The notes under the pieces were generated by a model that was not told where the DNA came from, ran no database searches, and worked only from the letters and a program-made list of their open reading frames with translations. Below, one piece after another: positions 34,859-42,123 of a stretch of 44,680 bases of DNA. A program made the position numbers and the translations under genes. Every line of letters begins with the position of its first letter. The stretch's first letter is position 1. Source of the DNA: Bacteroidales bacterium (GTDB lineage Bacteria; Bacteroidota; Bacteroidia; Bacteroidales; JAFGXI01); assembly GCA_016936665.1 (NCBI GenBank), contig JAFGXI010000031.1, positions 1-44,680 on the forward strand. Direction: 5' to 3'.

Positions 34859-35803
34859 TTAAAATAATTGATGGCTTATGTTTGAATAGATGGTGTTTTT
34901 TAATAACGAATTGATGTTCGAGAATCGGTGTTTTTGGTTCAATAATAATTTTTCGATTTTGTGCATGTTTTGCTCATCTACATTCAAAAGTTGAAATTTT
35001 TCAATGGTGCCTTTTAATACCTCTAAGCTTAAATTTAAGGCTTTACCTTCAAAATCGATCGATTTATTAATTTTGTATTTTGGCGTGTAATCAAAAATCC
35101 ATTCTTCAGTTTTAAATTTTTGATCCCTAAGTTCTATAATATTGTCGTGGAATGGGGTAGGAATACAATCAATATTATTGGTTTCGGTAATTTTAGAAAA
35201 AAGTCGTTGAGTGAATTCAGTCGTGGAGCAAGGTGAATGGTCGTATAATTTTAAATTACAAACCTGACTTCTGTTAGAGTCTATGGTTTTATCTTCGATG
35301 TTTTTTCGATTATCTTTTAAAAGACTTTTTAGCCTCGTTAAATCAGCATTGTACAATAAAGTGCCATGGTGTAAAACTCTGTTTTTATAAACGTGCTCTG
35401 CGTTTCCTGAGAATTTTTTTCCGTCGATTAAAAAATCGTTTTTTGAAGAGTACTCTATGTTAAAGCCCAACTCTTTTAAAGCATTGAATACCATCGAAGA
35501 ATGAGCTTTTAAGTCAATTTGCTTACCTTCTTCAGTGTTTTTTATAATTGTAAAATTGATGTTGCCTAAATCGTGATACACTGTACCTCCACCAGAAATT
35601 CTTCGGGCAACTGGAACATTGTGTTCGTAACAAAGAGGGATATCCAATTCTTTATACGGGTTTTGGTGTTTACCTATAACCACACAAGGATTTGACCGCC
35701 ATAAAAAAAAGAAGTTTTCGCTTTTATTTTTAAGCAAAAACTCCTCTAATGCTAAATGATATTGTATATCGAATGTTTCGGATATAAATCCTAAAAAAGA
35801 CAT
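34859..35803 (-). CDS. lplA: Lipoate-protein ligase
   Basis: A 314-residue LplA-type ligase that attaches lipoate to E2 and GcvH proteins with ATP. The motif RRISGGGTVYHDLGNINFT begins at 67, and the catalytic lysine K130 is in GKKFSGNAEH; LHHGTLLYNADL follows. A C-terminal accessory domain (from about 230) is present, as in E. coli LplA, so it should adenylate lipoate itself. Six bp after ridA on the same strand, suggesting an operon. No terminator is evident. Confidence 0.93.
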   Translation of the reverse strand: MSFLGFISETFDIQYHLALEEFLLKNKSENFFFLWRSNPCVVIGKHQNPYKELDIPLCYEHNVPVARRISGGGTVYHDLGNINFTIIKNTEEGKQIDLKAHSSMVFNALKELGFNIEYSSKNDFLIDGKKFSGNAEHVYKNRVLHHGTLLYNADLTRLKSLLKDNRKNIEDKTIDSNRSQVCNLKLYDHSPCSTTEFTQRLFSKITETNNIDCIPTPFHDNIIELRDQKFKTEEWIFDYTPKYKINKSIDFEGKALNLSLEVLKGTIEKFQLLNVDEQNMHKIEKLLLNQKHRFSNINSLLKNTIYSNISHQLF

Positions 35804-35809
35804 TGCCGA

Positions 35810-36190
35810 TTATTGTTTAACTGCAATGGTTTCTATTTCGACTAAAGCACCTAATGGCAAGCCTTTAACGGCAAATGCAGCTCTTGCCGGTGGGTTTTCT
35901 TTGTAGAAACTACCATACACTTCATTCATCGCAGCGAAATTACTCATATCGCTAAGTAGACAAGTCGATTTGACTACATCTTTAAACGAATAGCCGGCTT
36001 CGGTTAAAATCGCTTCTATATTTTTCATCACTTGCTGTGTTTGTTCTACTATACCCCCTTCTGCAATCTTCGAAGTAGCTGGGTCGATAGGAACTTGGCC
36101 TGAGATAAATAACATTCCGTTGGCTTCGACGGCTTGGCTGTATGGACCGATAGCCGCTGGTGCTTGATTTGTATTAATAATTTTATTCAT
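35810..36190 (-). CDS. ridA: RidA enamine/imine deaminase
   Basis: A 126-residue RidA. It hydrolyses reactive 2-aminoacrylate-type enamines formed by PLP enzymes. Motifs: IGPYSQAVEANGMLFISGQVPIDP (parts at 14-37), R103 in NPPARAAFAV (equivalent to the catalytic Arg105) and E120 in LVEIETIA. It leads a minus-strand pair with lplA. Confidence 0.96.
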   Translation of the reverse strand: MNKIINTNQAPAAIGPYSQAVEANGMLFISGQVPIDPATSKIAEGGIVEQTQQVMKNIEAILTEAGYSFKDVVKSTCLLSDMSNFAAMNEVYGSFYKENPPARAAFAVKGLPLGALVEIETIAVKQ

Positions 36191-36287
36191 GATAATTTTT
36201 CTTGTAAAGTTAGAAAGAATTATTGAGTTGAAGGTTGTGTATATTTAAGTTGATTTAACATAAATCTGATTTTTTTCATCTTTATTC

Positions 36288-36321
36288 TTGCCTTTAGATT
36301 TTAAATAAGTTGTTAATTTTG
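36288..36321 (+). promoter_or_regulatory. Candidate promoter of the NifX-like gene
   Basis: TTG (36288-36290), a 23-bp spacer and TAATTTTG (36314-36321). The spacer is at the long end of the accepted range. Confidence 0.4.
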
Positions 36322-36365
36322 AATTGTTTTTTGGGAATTTCCAGAAAATTAATAAAAGTAAATAC

Positions 36366-36755
36366 ATGAGAAAAATAGCAATACCGACTTTAAATGGTCA
36401 TTTAAGCGCGCACTTTGGAGGAAGTGAGTACTTTTCGATTTTCGATATTAATGAATCAAGCATTACATCGGAAGCTTTGTTGCCAACCCCGGAACATACA
36501 CCGGGAGCTTATCCTAAATATTTAGCAGATCATGGCGTAACCGATGTTATTCTAGGAGGAGTAGGTCAACGTGCTGTTGAAATATTCAATGAAAATGGGA
36601 TTAATGTTTATACCGGAGCGCCAGCAATTAATCCTAAAGATTTAGTTTTACAGTTTATTGCTGGCACTTTAATCGTAGGTGAAAATAGTTGTGATAGTGA
36701 CCACGACCACGATCATCATCATGAACATGGGCATGGACATCACCATCACCACTAA
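36366..36755 (+). CDS. NifX/NifB-like Fe-Mo-cofactor-fold protein with His-rich tail
   Basis: The ATG at 36366 (129 residues) is the true start; the upstream extension has no family match. The fold is that of dinitrogenase iron-molybdenum cofactor proteins (MRKIAIPTLNGHLSAHFGGSEYFSIF at the start, here by its parts HFGGSEYF; GVTDVILGGVGQRAVEIF; GINVYTGA). Members bind metal clusters, but no nitrogenase gene is present here, so a nitrogen-fixation role is unlikely. The last 20 residues carry 12 histidines mixed with Asp and Gly, a probable metal-binding tail. It has its own promoter and terminator. Confidence 0.85.
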   Translation: MRKIAIPTLNGHLSAHFGGSEYFSIFDINESSITSEALLPTPEHTPGAYPKYLADHGVTDVILGGVGQRAVEIFNENGINVYTGAPAINPKDLVLQFIAGTLIVGENSCDSDHDHDHHHEHGHGHHHHH

Positions 36756-36791
36756 AAAAAACGCCATCATTTTTTTTGATGGCGTTTTTTT
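36754..36791. terminator. Bidirectional terminator after the NifX-like gene
   Basis: AACGCCATCA faces TGATGGCGTT with long A- and T-runs on both sides. It also serves the convergent DUF3820 gene (stop at 36838). Confidence 0.85.
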
Positions 36792-36837
36792 ATTGTAATT
36801 ACTTGAAATTTTGACTAGTAAATGTCTTGCTATCTAG

Positions 36838-37062
36838 TTATTTAGGAAATCGTTTTCGAATATCGCTCATGAGATGCTCGAGCCCGTTAAGTTTTAATTC
36901 GTACATTTCTTCAATTAATCGGCCTGTTTTTCCTTCGGGGAACCCTTTTTGTTTGAACCATACAAAATAAGGCTCCGGAATGTCGGACAGATATCGACCT
37001 TTATATTTCCCAAAAGGCATTTTAAAATAGGCAAGTTCTATGAGGTGTTCCTGAGAAAACAT
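36838..37062 (-). CDS. DUF3820 family small protein
   Basis: A 74-residue cytoplasmic protein matching DUF3820 (MPFGKYKGRYLSDIPEPYFVWF, seen as KMPFGKYKGRYL and PEPYFVWF). The family has an uncharacterised, putatively quorum-regulated role; some members are annotated as cytoplasmic proteins. It is 6 bp after pth on the same strand and is probably cotranscribed with it. Confidence 0.85.
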   Translation of the reverse strand: MFSQEHLIELAYFKMPFGKYKGRYLSDIPEPYFVWFKQKGFPEGKTGRLIEEMYELKLNGLEHLMSDIRKRFPK

Positions 37063-37068
37063 GCTGTC

Positions 37069-37632
37069 CTACTTCGTGTTAAACTGATTCATGGTTCTGG
37101 CTAAGCCAACAGTGCAAAAGCTTTTAATAATTTGGCCACATGTTTTAATTGGCGCTTGAAGCTGTTCACGTTCGTCGTTGGTCCATTTTCCTAAAACAAA
37201 ATCGACTTGTTGTCCCGGGAAGAAATCGTTTCCAATTCCAAAACGAAGTCGATTATAATTTTGATGGCCAAGTATTTCGTTGATGTGTTTCAGCCCATTA
37301 TGACCAGCATCTCCACCTTTAGGTTTTAGGCGAAGCGAGCCTAAAGGAAGTGCCAAATCGTCGACAATAATCATCAAATTTTCTAAATTGATGTTCTCTT
37401 TTTGCATCCAATAATTTACGGCTTTACCGCTTAAGTTCATGTAAGTACTTGGCTTAAGCAAGATTAAAGTGCGTCCTTTGAACTTGTATTCTGCAACATC
37501 GCCATAGCGTTCTGTTTTAAACTGATAATTGCTATCTTCAACGAACTTATCCAGTACATCGAAACCAATATTGTGTCTTGTACCTTGGTATTCGTTGCCA
37601 ATATTGCCTAAACCTACGATTAAATATTTCAT
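37069..37632 (-). CDS. pth: Peptidyl-tRNA hydrolase
   Basis: A 187-residue Pth, which frees peptide from stalled peptidyl-tRNA. Catalytic and binding residues match E. coli: N10 (VGLGNIG), H20 ([12 protein letters not shown]), N66 (PSTYMNLSG), D91-D92 and H111/N112 (AGHNGLKH). It follows rplY, a conserved pairing in bacteria, but a terminator lies between them, so pth may also use its own promoter. Confidence 0.97.
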   Translation of the reverse strand: MKYLIVGLGNIGNEYQGTRHNIGFDVLDKFVEDSNYQFKTERYGDVAEYKFKGRTLILLKPSTYMNLSGKAVNYWMQKENINLENLMIIVDDLALPLGSLRLKPKGGDAGHNGLKHINEILGHQNYNRLRFGIGNDFFPGQQVDFVLGKWTNDEREQLQAPIKTCGQIIKSFCTVGLARTMNQFNTK

Positions 37633-37732
37633 TTATTTAATTTTTACCTTATCTAAAATCGCTGTTGATGATGATTACTTTCGTGTTTTAATAATAAATC
37701 AGACTAAGCCTGCTTCTAATGGTAAAATTATC

Positions 37733-37762
37733 AAAAAAAAAGACCACTTTTTGAGTGGCCTT
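37733..37762 (-). terminator. Intrinsic terminator after rplY
   Basis: On the minus strand GGCCACT-CAAAA-AGTGGTC (one G-U) followed by nine T, located 22 bp after the rplY stop and upstream of pth. Confidence 0.8.
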
Positions 37763-37783
37763 AAAAAAGTATTTTGCTAAAAA

Positions 37784-38404
37784 TTATTCTTCAGCTCCTC
37801 CTTCATTCGAATCTCCTTTTGCTTGGTCATCGTCGTCATCAGCAGCTGCGTTCTTCATTGCTTGACGAGAAACATTAACAGAACATAATGTAAGTTCCGG
37901 TTTGTCAATTATTGTAATGCCTTCGGCAACAACATCGCCAATTCTCATAGACTGGCCTATTTTCAAAGGACGAACATTAACATCTAAAGTGTTAGGAAGA
38001 TCGTTAATTAAACCTTTACCTTTCAAATAACGTCTTCTTTTACTAAAATTACCACCGGCCTGAGCTCCGATAGGTTGTCCAATATAATTTACAGGAATAT
38101 CAATTACTACTGCTTTTCCATCGACAACTTCTTGAAAATCGATATGACGAACTTTATCTGTAATAGGATTGAATTGAATGTCTTTCATAAAAGCCAAAAC
38201 TTCTTTCCCATTCAAATCAATTTTTATAATATATACTTTGTCGGTATAAACTATTTTTCTAAACTCATTAATTGGAGCTTCGAAATGTATTGGTTCTTTT
38301 CCTCCATATACCACACAAGGTACATGATCTTTTTTTCTTAGAGCTTTAGTTGATTTTTTACCAACTTCTGTTCTCGAGTTTCCTTTGATAGAAATAAAAT
38401 CCAT
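37784..38404 (-). CDS. rplY: 50S ribosomal protein L25 (Ctc form)
   Basis: A 206-residue L25 of the long Ctc type, which binds 5S rRNA. The N-terminal 5S-binding domain (GNSRTEVGKKSTKALRKKDHVPCVVYG, recognisable from EVGKKSTKALRK and PCVVYG) is followed by the second beta domain and an acidic C-terminal tail (DDDDDQAKGDSNEGGAEE). The leader of about 64 nt contains a GC-rich hairpin. Confidence 0.96.
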   Translation of the reverse strand: MDFISIKGNSRTEVGKKSTKALRKKDHVPCVVYGGKEPIHFEAPINEFRKIVYTDKVYIIKIDLNGKEVLAFMKDIQFNPITDKVRHIDFQEVVDGKAVVIDIPVNYIGQPIGAQAGGNFSKRRRYLKGKGLINDLPNTLDVNVRPLKIGQSMRIGDVVAEGITIIDKPELTLCSVNVSRQAMKNAAADDDDDQAKGDSNEGGAEE

Positions 38405-38474
38405 TTTTATAAATTTGTTGTGCTACTAAGGCTCTTTTGCCCCCATCACACGTTTGACAATTATTTTGAGGGCA

Positions 38475-38482
38475 CAAAATTA
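38475..38482 (-). promoter_or_regulatory. Candidate -7 element of rplY
   Basis: On the minus strand TAATTTTG, matching TAnnTTTG. The -33 element is weak. The transcript would carry a leader of about 64 nt with a stem GCCCTC/GGGGGC. Confidence 0.4.
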
Positions 38483-38517
38483 ATAATAAATTACTTAAAA
38501 TCAGAATTTAACAAGTG

Positions 38518-38949
38518 CTATTTTTTCTCCCAAAGAATTTTTTTGCCAAAGCCAAGACGATTATCCGTCATTTTGAAAAATTCGACCTTTAAAAGCCAAA
38601 GTTTTGTGTGAGTGAGTATGGCAAAAGGAAATGCTTTTAGATAAGCTTTTTTAGCTTTAGTAAGGTTTTCGTTAAAAGCTTCCTCTAGTTTGCCTGTTAT
38701 TTGCAAACCTTGAATTTTACCAATTGTTTTGGTTTCCAGCACTATTGATGCACCTACTTTTGAATTGCCTTTTATATCTTGTATATGCTTTGTATGATCG
38801 TCGGAATTAAACACAAAGGTATTGTCGTCGTTCAGATAAGTGTAGAAACAATTAGCACAATAAGGTTGATTATCAGAGCATGTCGCTAATGTGAGTACAT
38901 GGTGCTCGTTAATAAAATCGATGATGCGTTGATCTGGAATATTTTGCAT
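38518..38949 (-). CDS. PNPOx-like flavin-binding fold protein (YhbP-like)
   Basis: A 143-residue split-barrel protein of the pyridoxamine 5'-phosphate oxidase-like superfamily, closest in pattern to YhbP (INEHHVLTLATCSDNQPYCANCFY, here NEHHVLTLATC and PYCANCFYTY; SKVGASIVLETKTIGKIQGLQITG by its core GKIQGLQITG). Such proteins bind FMN or F420-like cofactors or haem; the substrate is unknown. True PdxH is longer, so pyridoxal synthesis is unlikely. It is divergent from the M1 peptidase gene with only 30 bp between. Confidence 0.8.
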   Translation of the reverse strand: MQNIPDQRIIDFINEHHVLTLATCSDNQPYCANCFYTYLNDDNTFVFNSDDHTKHIQDIKGNSKVGASIVLETKTIGKIQGLQITGKLEEAFNENLTKAKKAYLKAFPFAILTHTKLWLLKVEFFKMTDNRLGFGKKILWEKK

Positions 38950-38975
38950 TTTTTTATTTTAAAACTTTATATTTG
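38943..38975 (+). promoter_or_regulatory. Promoter of the M1 aminopeptidase gene
   Basis: TTTG (38943-38946), a 21-bp spacer and TATATTTG (38968-38975). The -7 box ends 4 bp before the ATG at 38980, which predicts a leaderless or nearly leaderless mRNA. The -33 element sits in the first codons of the divergent gene. Confidence 0.5.
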
Positions 38976-38979
38976 ATGT

Positions 38980-40899
38980 ATGAAATTCGAGCCCGTAAAG
39001 TTAATAAAGCTGTTTGTTTTAGGTTTACAAATTCTTTTGATATTTGATGCAAATGCACAAATGAATTGGGATTTTCAGATGAGCGAAATTCATAGGCCAT
39101 CGAATTACTCAGGTTTAAGATCTCCGAAAAACATTACGGATAGAGCTTATGATGTTGTTTATCAAAGACTTTCTTTTGAAGTCGATCCATCTTTGTATTA
39201 CATCAAAGGAGCTGTCAGGGTAGATTTTTTAGCAAAATCATATATAGACACGCTTAAGTTAGATTTATGTAATGAATTAACGGTAGATTCAGTTCTTCAA
39301 AATGGAACTCAAATAAGCTTTTTGCATCAATTTAATCTTTTAAAAATTGATATCGACAATCTTAGTGCAGGCGAGATAGGTCAAGTTTTGGTTTATTATC
39401 AGGGTGCTCCTTCTACAGAAAACGAAGCGTTTTTTATCAATGTTCAAGATTCTGTTAATTTTATTCCTGTATTGGCGACCTTAAGCGAGCCTTATGGATC
39501 GTCGGATTGGTGGCCTTGTAACGACTTTTTAAATGATAAAATAGACTCCATCGATGTTGATATAACTTGTCCTATAGGAAATAGAGCTGTGTCGAATGGA
39601 ACATTAGTTGGTATTGATACTGTTTCGAGTTCGGTCACATATCATTGGCAACACCGATACCCAATAATTCCTTATTTGGTTTCTATAGCCGTGAGCGATT
39701 ATGTGGATTTTTCATATTATTTACATTTCCGAAATGATTCGATATGGTTTGCAAATTATTTGTATCAGAATAATCTAACAAACAATCAAAATCAAGTTTT
39801 AAAAACCGAGCAGTTTTTTGGGATTTACGATTCACTTTTTGTGCCCTATCCGTTTTTAAGAGAGAAGTATGGGCATGTTCAGTTCCCTGTTTTAGGAGGC
39901 ATGGAACATCAAACCATTTCTTCGATGGGGATTTTCGATTTTGAAATTATATCACATGAATTATCGCATCAATGGTTTGGCGACTATGTTACATGTGCAA
40001 CATGGCAAGACTTATGGCTTAACGAAGGGTTTGCAACATACTGTACGGGTTTATGCTACGAAAATTTAGTCGATGGCTACTGGTGGCCAATTTGGAAAGC
40101 ATTAACTATTAGCAGAATCACACAAGATAGCACAGGAAGTGTATTCCCTTCCGACACGCTCGACGTAGCCCGTTTATTCGATAGTCGATTAACCTATAGA
40201 AAAGCCGCATATTTATTACATATGATTCGTTGGACGATAGGCGATGATTTGTTTTTTCTGTCTATTCAAAACTACTTAAACGACGATCGCTTAGCTTTTG
40301 CAACAGCTAGAACTCCAGATTTAATAGCTCATTTCGAACAGCAAGCCGACACTAATTTAACCCCTTTTCTAAATGATTGGTTCTATGGAGAAGGTTACCC
40401 AATTTATGATATAACTTGGTCTCAAAACGATAGTAATGATTTATATATTCAACTAAACCAAACGCAATCAGATCCTTCTGTCGATTTTTTTGAAATGTAC
40501 GTTCCGCTTAGATTATATATGCAGGGCGATTCTATAGATATTCGATTAAATAATCAAAATAACAATCAACTTTTTCAAATGTCTTTAGCAGAAGGGGTTG
40601 ATTCTATAAAATTCGATCCTGAATATTGGATTGTGGCAAAGTGCAATCCTATTCAATTAGATATTAACGAATTACCCAAAATAAATATTTCAATTTACCC
40701 AAATCCGGTTCACTCAATATTGTATTTGGATACTTTTGTTTCTGAAAGTAATATTCAATTATACAATGTTTTAGGCGAAAGAATTGGCTTTAAATTGTTC
40801 AATAATCAGATTGATTTTTCTTCTTTCGATAGCGGGACTTATTTTCTTTTTATTAGAATCGACAACCAGTTGATAAAAAAACAAATTATTAAAGTATAA
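38980..40899 (+). CDS. Secreted M1-family metallopeptidase with T9SS tail
   Basis: A 639-residue exported aminopeptidase. Signal peptide to about residue 27 (DANAQ). The gluzincin centre is complete: GGMEH (306-310, exopeptidase motif with His in place of the usual Asn), HELSH (326-330) and E349 in NEGFAT, so zinc is bound by H326, H330 and E349. Residues about 565-639 are a type A T9SS sorting domain (IYPNPVHSILYLD, GTYFLFIRIDNQ, KKQIIKV). It probably trims peptides outside the cell. The following gene starts 3 bp later. Confidence 0.92.
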   Translation: MKFEPVKLIKLFVLGLQILLIFDANAQMNWDFQMSEIHRPSNYSGLRSPKNITDRAYDVVYQRLSFEVDPSLYYIKGAVRVDFLAKSYIDTLKLDLCNELTVDSVLQNGTQISFLHQFNLLKIDIDNLSAGEIGQVLVYYQGAPSTENEAFFINVQDSVNFIPVLATLSEPYGSSDWWPCNDFLNDKIDSIDVDITCPIGNRAVSNGTLVGIDTVSSSVTYHWQHRYPIIPYLVSIAVSDYVDFSYYLHFRNDSIWFANYLYQNNLTNNQNQVLKTEQFFGIYDSLFVPYPFLREKYGHVQFPVLGGMEHQTISSMGIFDFEIISHELSHQWFGDYVTCATWQDLWLNEGFATYCTGLCYENLVDGYWWPIWKALTISRITQDSTGSVFPSDTLDVARLFDSRLTYRKAAYLLHMIRWTIGDDLFFLSIQNYLNDDRLAFATARTPDLIAHFEQQADTNLTPFLNDWFYGEGYPIYDITWSQNDSNDLYIQLNQTQSDPSVDFFEMYVPLRLYMQGDSIDIRLNNQNNNQLFQMSLAEGVDSIKFDPEYWIVAKCNPIQLDINELPKINISIYPNPVHSILYLDTFVSESNIQLYNVLGERIGFKLFNNQIDFSSFDSGTYFLFIRIDNQLIKKQIIKV

Positions 40900-40902
40900 C
40901 AT

Positions 40903-41907
40903 ATGAAATTTCTTAGTAGAATATTAAGTGCAATCTTAGTTATTATTGCCACTCTTTTAGTAATCGCAGTTTTTTTGCCATCGAAACAAACGCTTGTTGC
41001 AAGTATAGAAATTAATGCTTCTTCCGATAAAGTGTTCGATCAAGTAAATACACTTAAAAATTGGTCTAATTGGAGCCCATTTCAAGAAAACGATTCTTCT
41101 ATGACCGTTTCGTTCGAAGGAAATGAGTCTGGTGTTGGTGCAATACAAAAATGGTCTAGCCCAAGAGGAGATAAAGGTATAATGGAAATATTAATATCCG
41201 AGAAAAATAATTCAATAGTTAATAAAATTGCATTTGAAGGTGCAGGTCAAGCTACGGGGGAGTGGATTTTTAATTTAAATGTTGATAAAACAAATGTAAA
41301 ATGGTCTTTAACTCTTGAGGATTTATCATATCCAGTTGGCCGTTTTATGGGCTTATTTGCAGAAGCAATGATGCAACCCGTTTTAATGAAAGGGCTAAAG
41401 AATTTACAATCTGTTTGTGAAAAAAATTCTGACGATAACAAGTTTGGGATCATTGAAGTAAATGTACCAACTTCTATGGCGTTAGTAGTTACAGATTCTT
41501 GTTATTGGGATCAGATAGCACCTAAAATGGCAGAGATGTTTGGAATGGTTTATCAAACTGCAAATCAAATATCGGCAGTACCAATAGGGTATCCTTATGC
41601 AGAATATTTGGTTTGGGATGAATCGAAGCAGTTTACTGTTTTCAAGGTAGGATTACCAATAAATGAAATCCCTGATTTCCTTAGCGATAATGTTATGCAT
41701 TCCACAACACCAGGAGGGCGAGCTATAAAAGGTGTACACCACGGAGCATACGATAAAACATACGATTTGTACATTGCAATGGATAAATATATTTCCGATC
41801 ATCATTTGTCGCAAAATGGTGGGCCATGGGAGAATTATGTAACAAATCCTGTAGAGGAGCCAGATACTTCAAAATGGATAACAGAAATATTTTTTCCAAT
41901 TAAGTAA
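40903..41907 (+). CDS. SRPBCC / GyrI-like ligand-binding membrane-anchored protein
   Basis: A 334-residue protein. An N-terminal membrane anchor (ILSAILVIIATLLVIAVFLP, 7-26) precedes an SRPBCC/polyketide-cyclase-like domain (about 32-175; INASSDKVFDQVNTLKNWSNWSPF, seen as SDKVFDQVNTLKNWSNW). Residues about 180-334 form a GyrI-like/AraC-effector domain (PIGYPYAEYLVWDE, GGRAIKGVHHGAYDKTYDLY, TEIFFPIK). Both domains bind small hydrophobic ligands; the ligand is unknown. It is 3 bp after the M1 peptidase gene, probably the same operon. Confidence 0.85.
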   Translation: MKFLSRILSAILVIIATLLVIAVFLPSKQTLVASIEINASSDKVFDQVNTLKNWSNWSPFQENDSSMTVSFEGNESGVGAIQKWSSPRGDKGIMEILISEKNNSIVNKIAFEGAGQATGEWIFNLNVDKTNVKWSLTLEDLSYPVGRFMGLFAEAMMQPVLMKGLKNLQSVCEKNSDDNKFGIIEVNVPTSMALVVTDSCYWDQIAPKMAEMFGMVYQTANQISAVPIGYPYAEYLVWDESKQFTVFKVGLPINEIPDFLSDNVMHSTTPGGRAIKGVHHGAYDKTYDLYIAMDKYISDHHLSQNGGPWENYVTNPVEEPDTSKWITEIFFPIK

Positions 41908-42123
41908 GTTTAGCTTCAATAATCTTTCTGCCTATAAGCCCCAGTGTACAGAGAAAATTTATATTACAATACATTTTAATGTTTAAAAACTTCTTTTAAT
42001 GCTTTTTTTTAGCAAAATAATCCATTAAATTGCGAATTGTTTTGATGAAAAGGCCTTTTTTAAGGTTGAACATTATTAACCTGCTACTATACCCCAAAAA
42101 GGACAAGATAAATTTATCATGCT

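Noticed and set aside
36324..36365. Upstream extension of the NifX-like protein
   Set aside because: The extra 14 residues match nothing in the family, the promoter -7 box is at 36314-36321, and the family starts at MRKIAIP.
36366..36755. Part of a nitrogen-fixation locus
   Set aside because: No nif structural or assembly genes are near; only the fold is shared.
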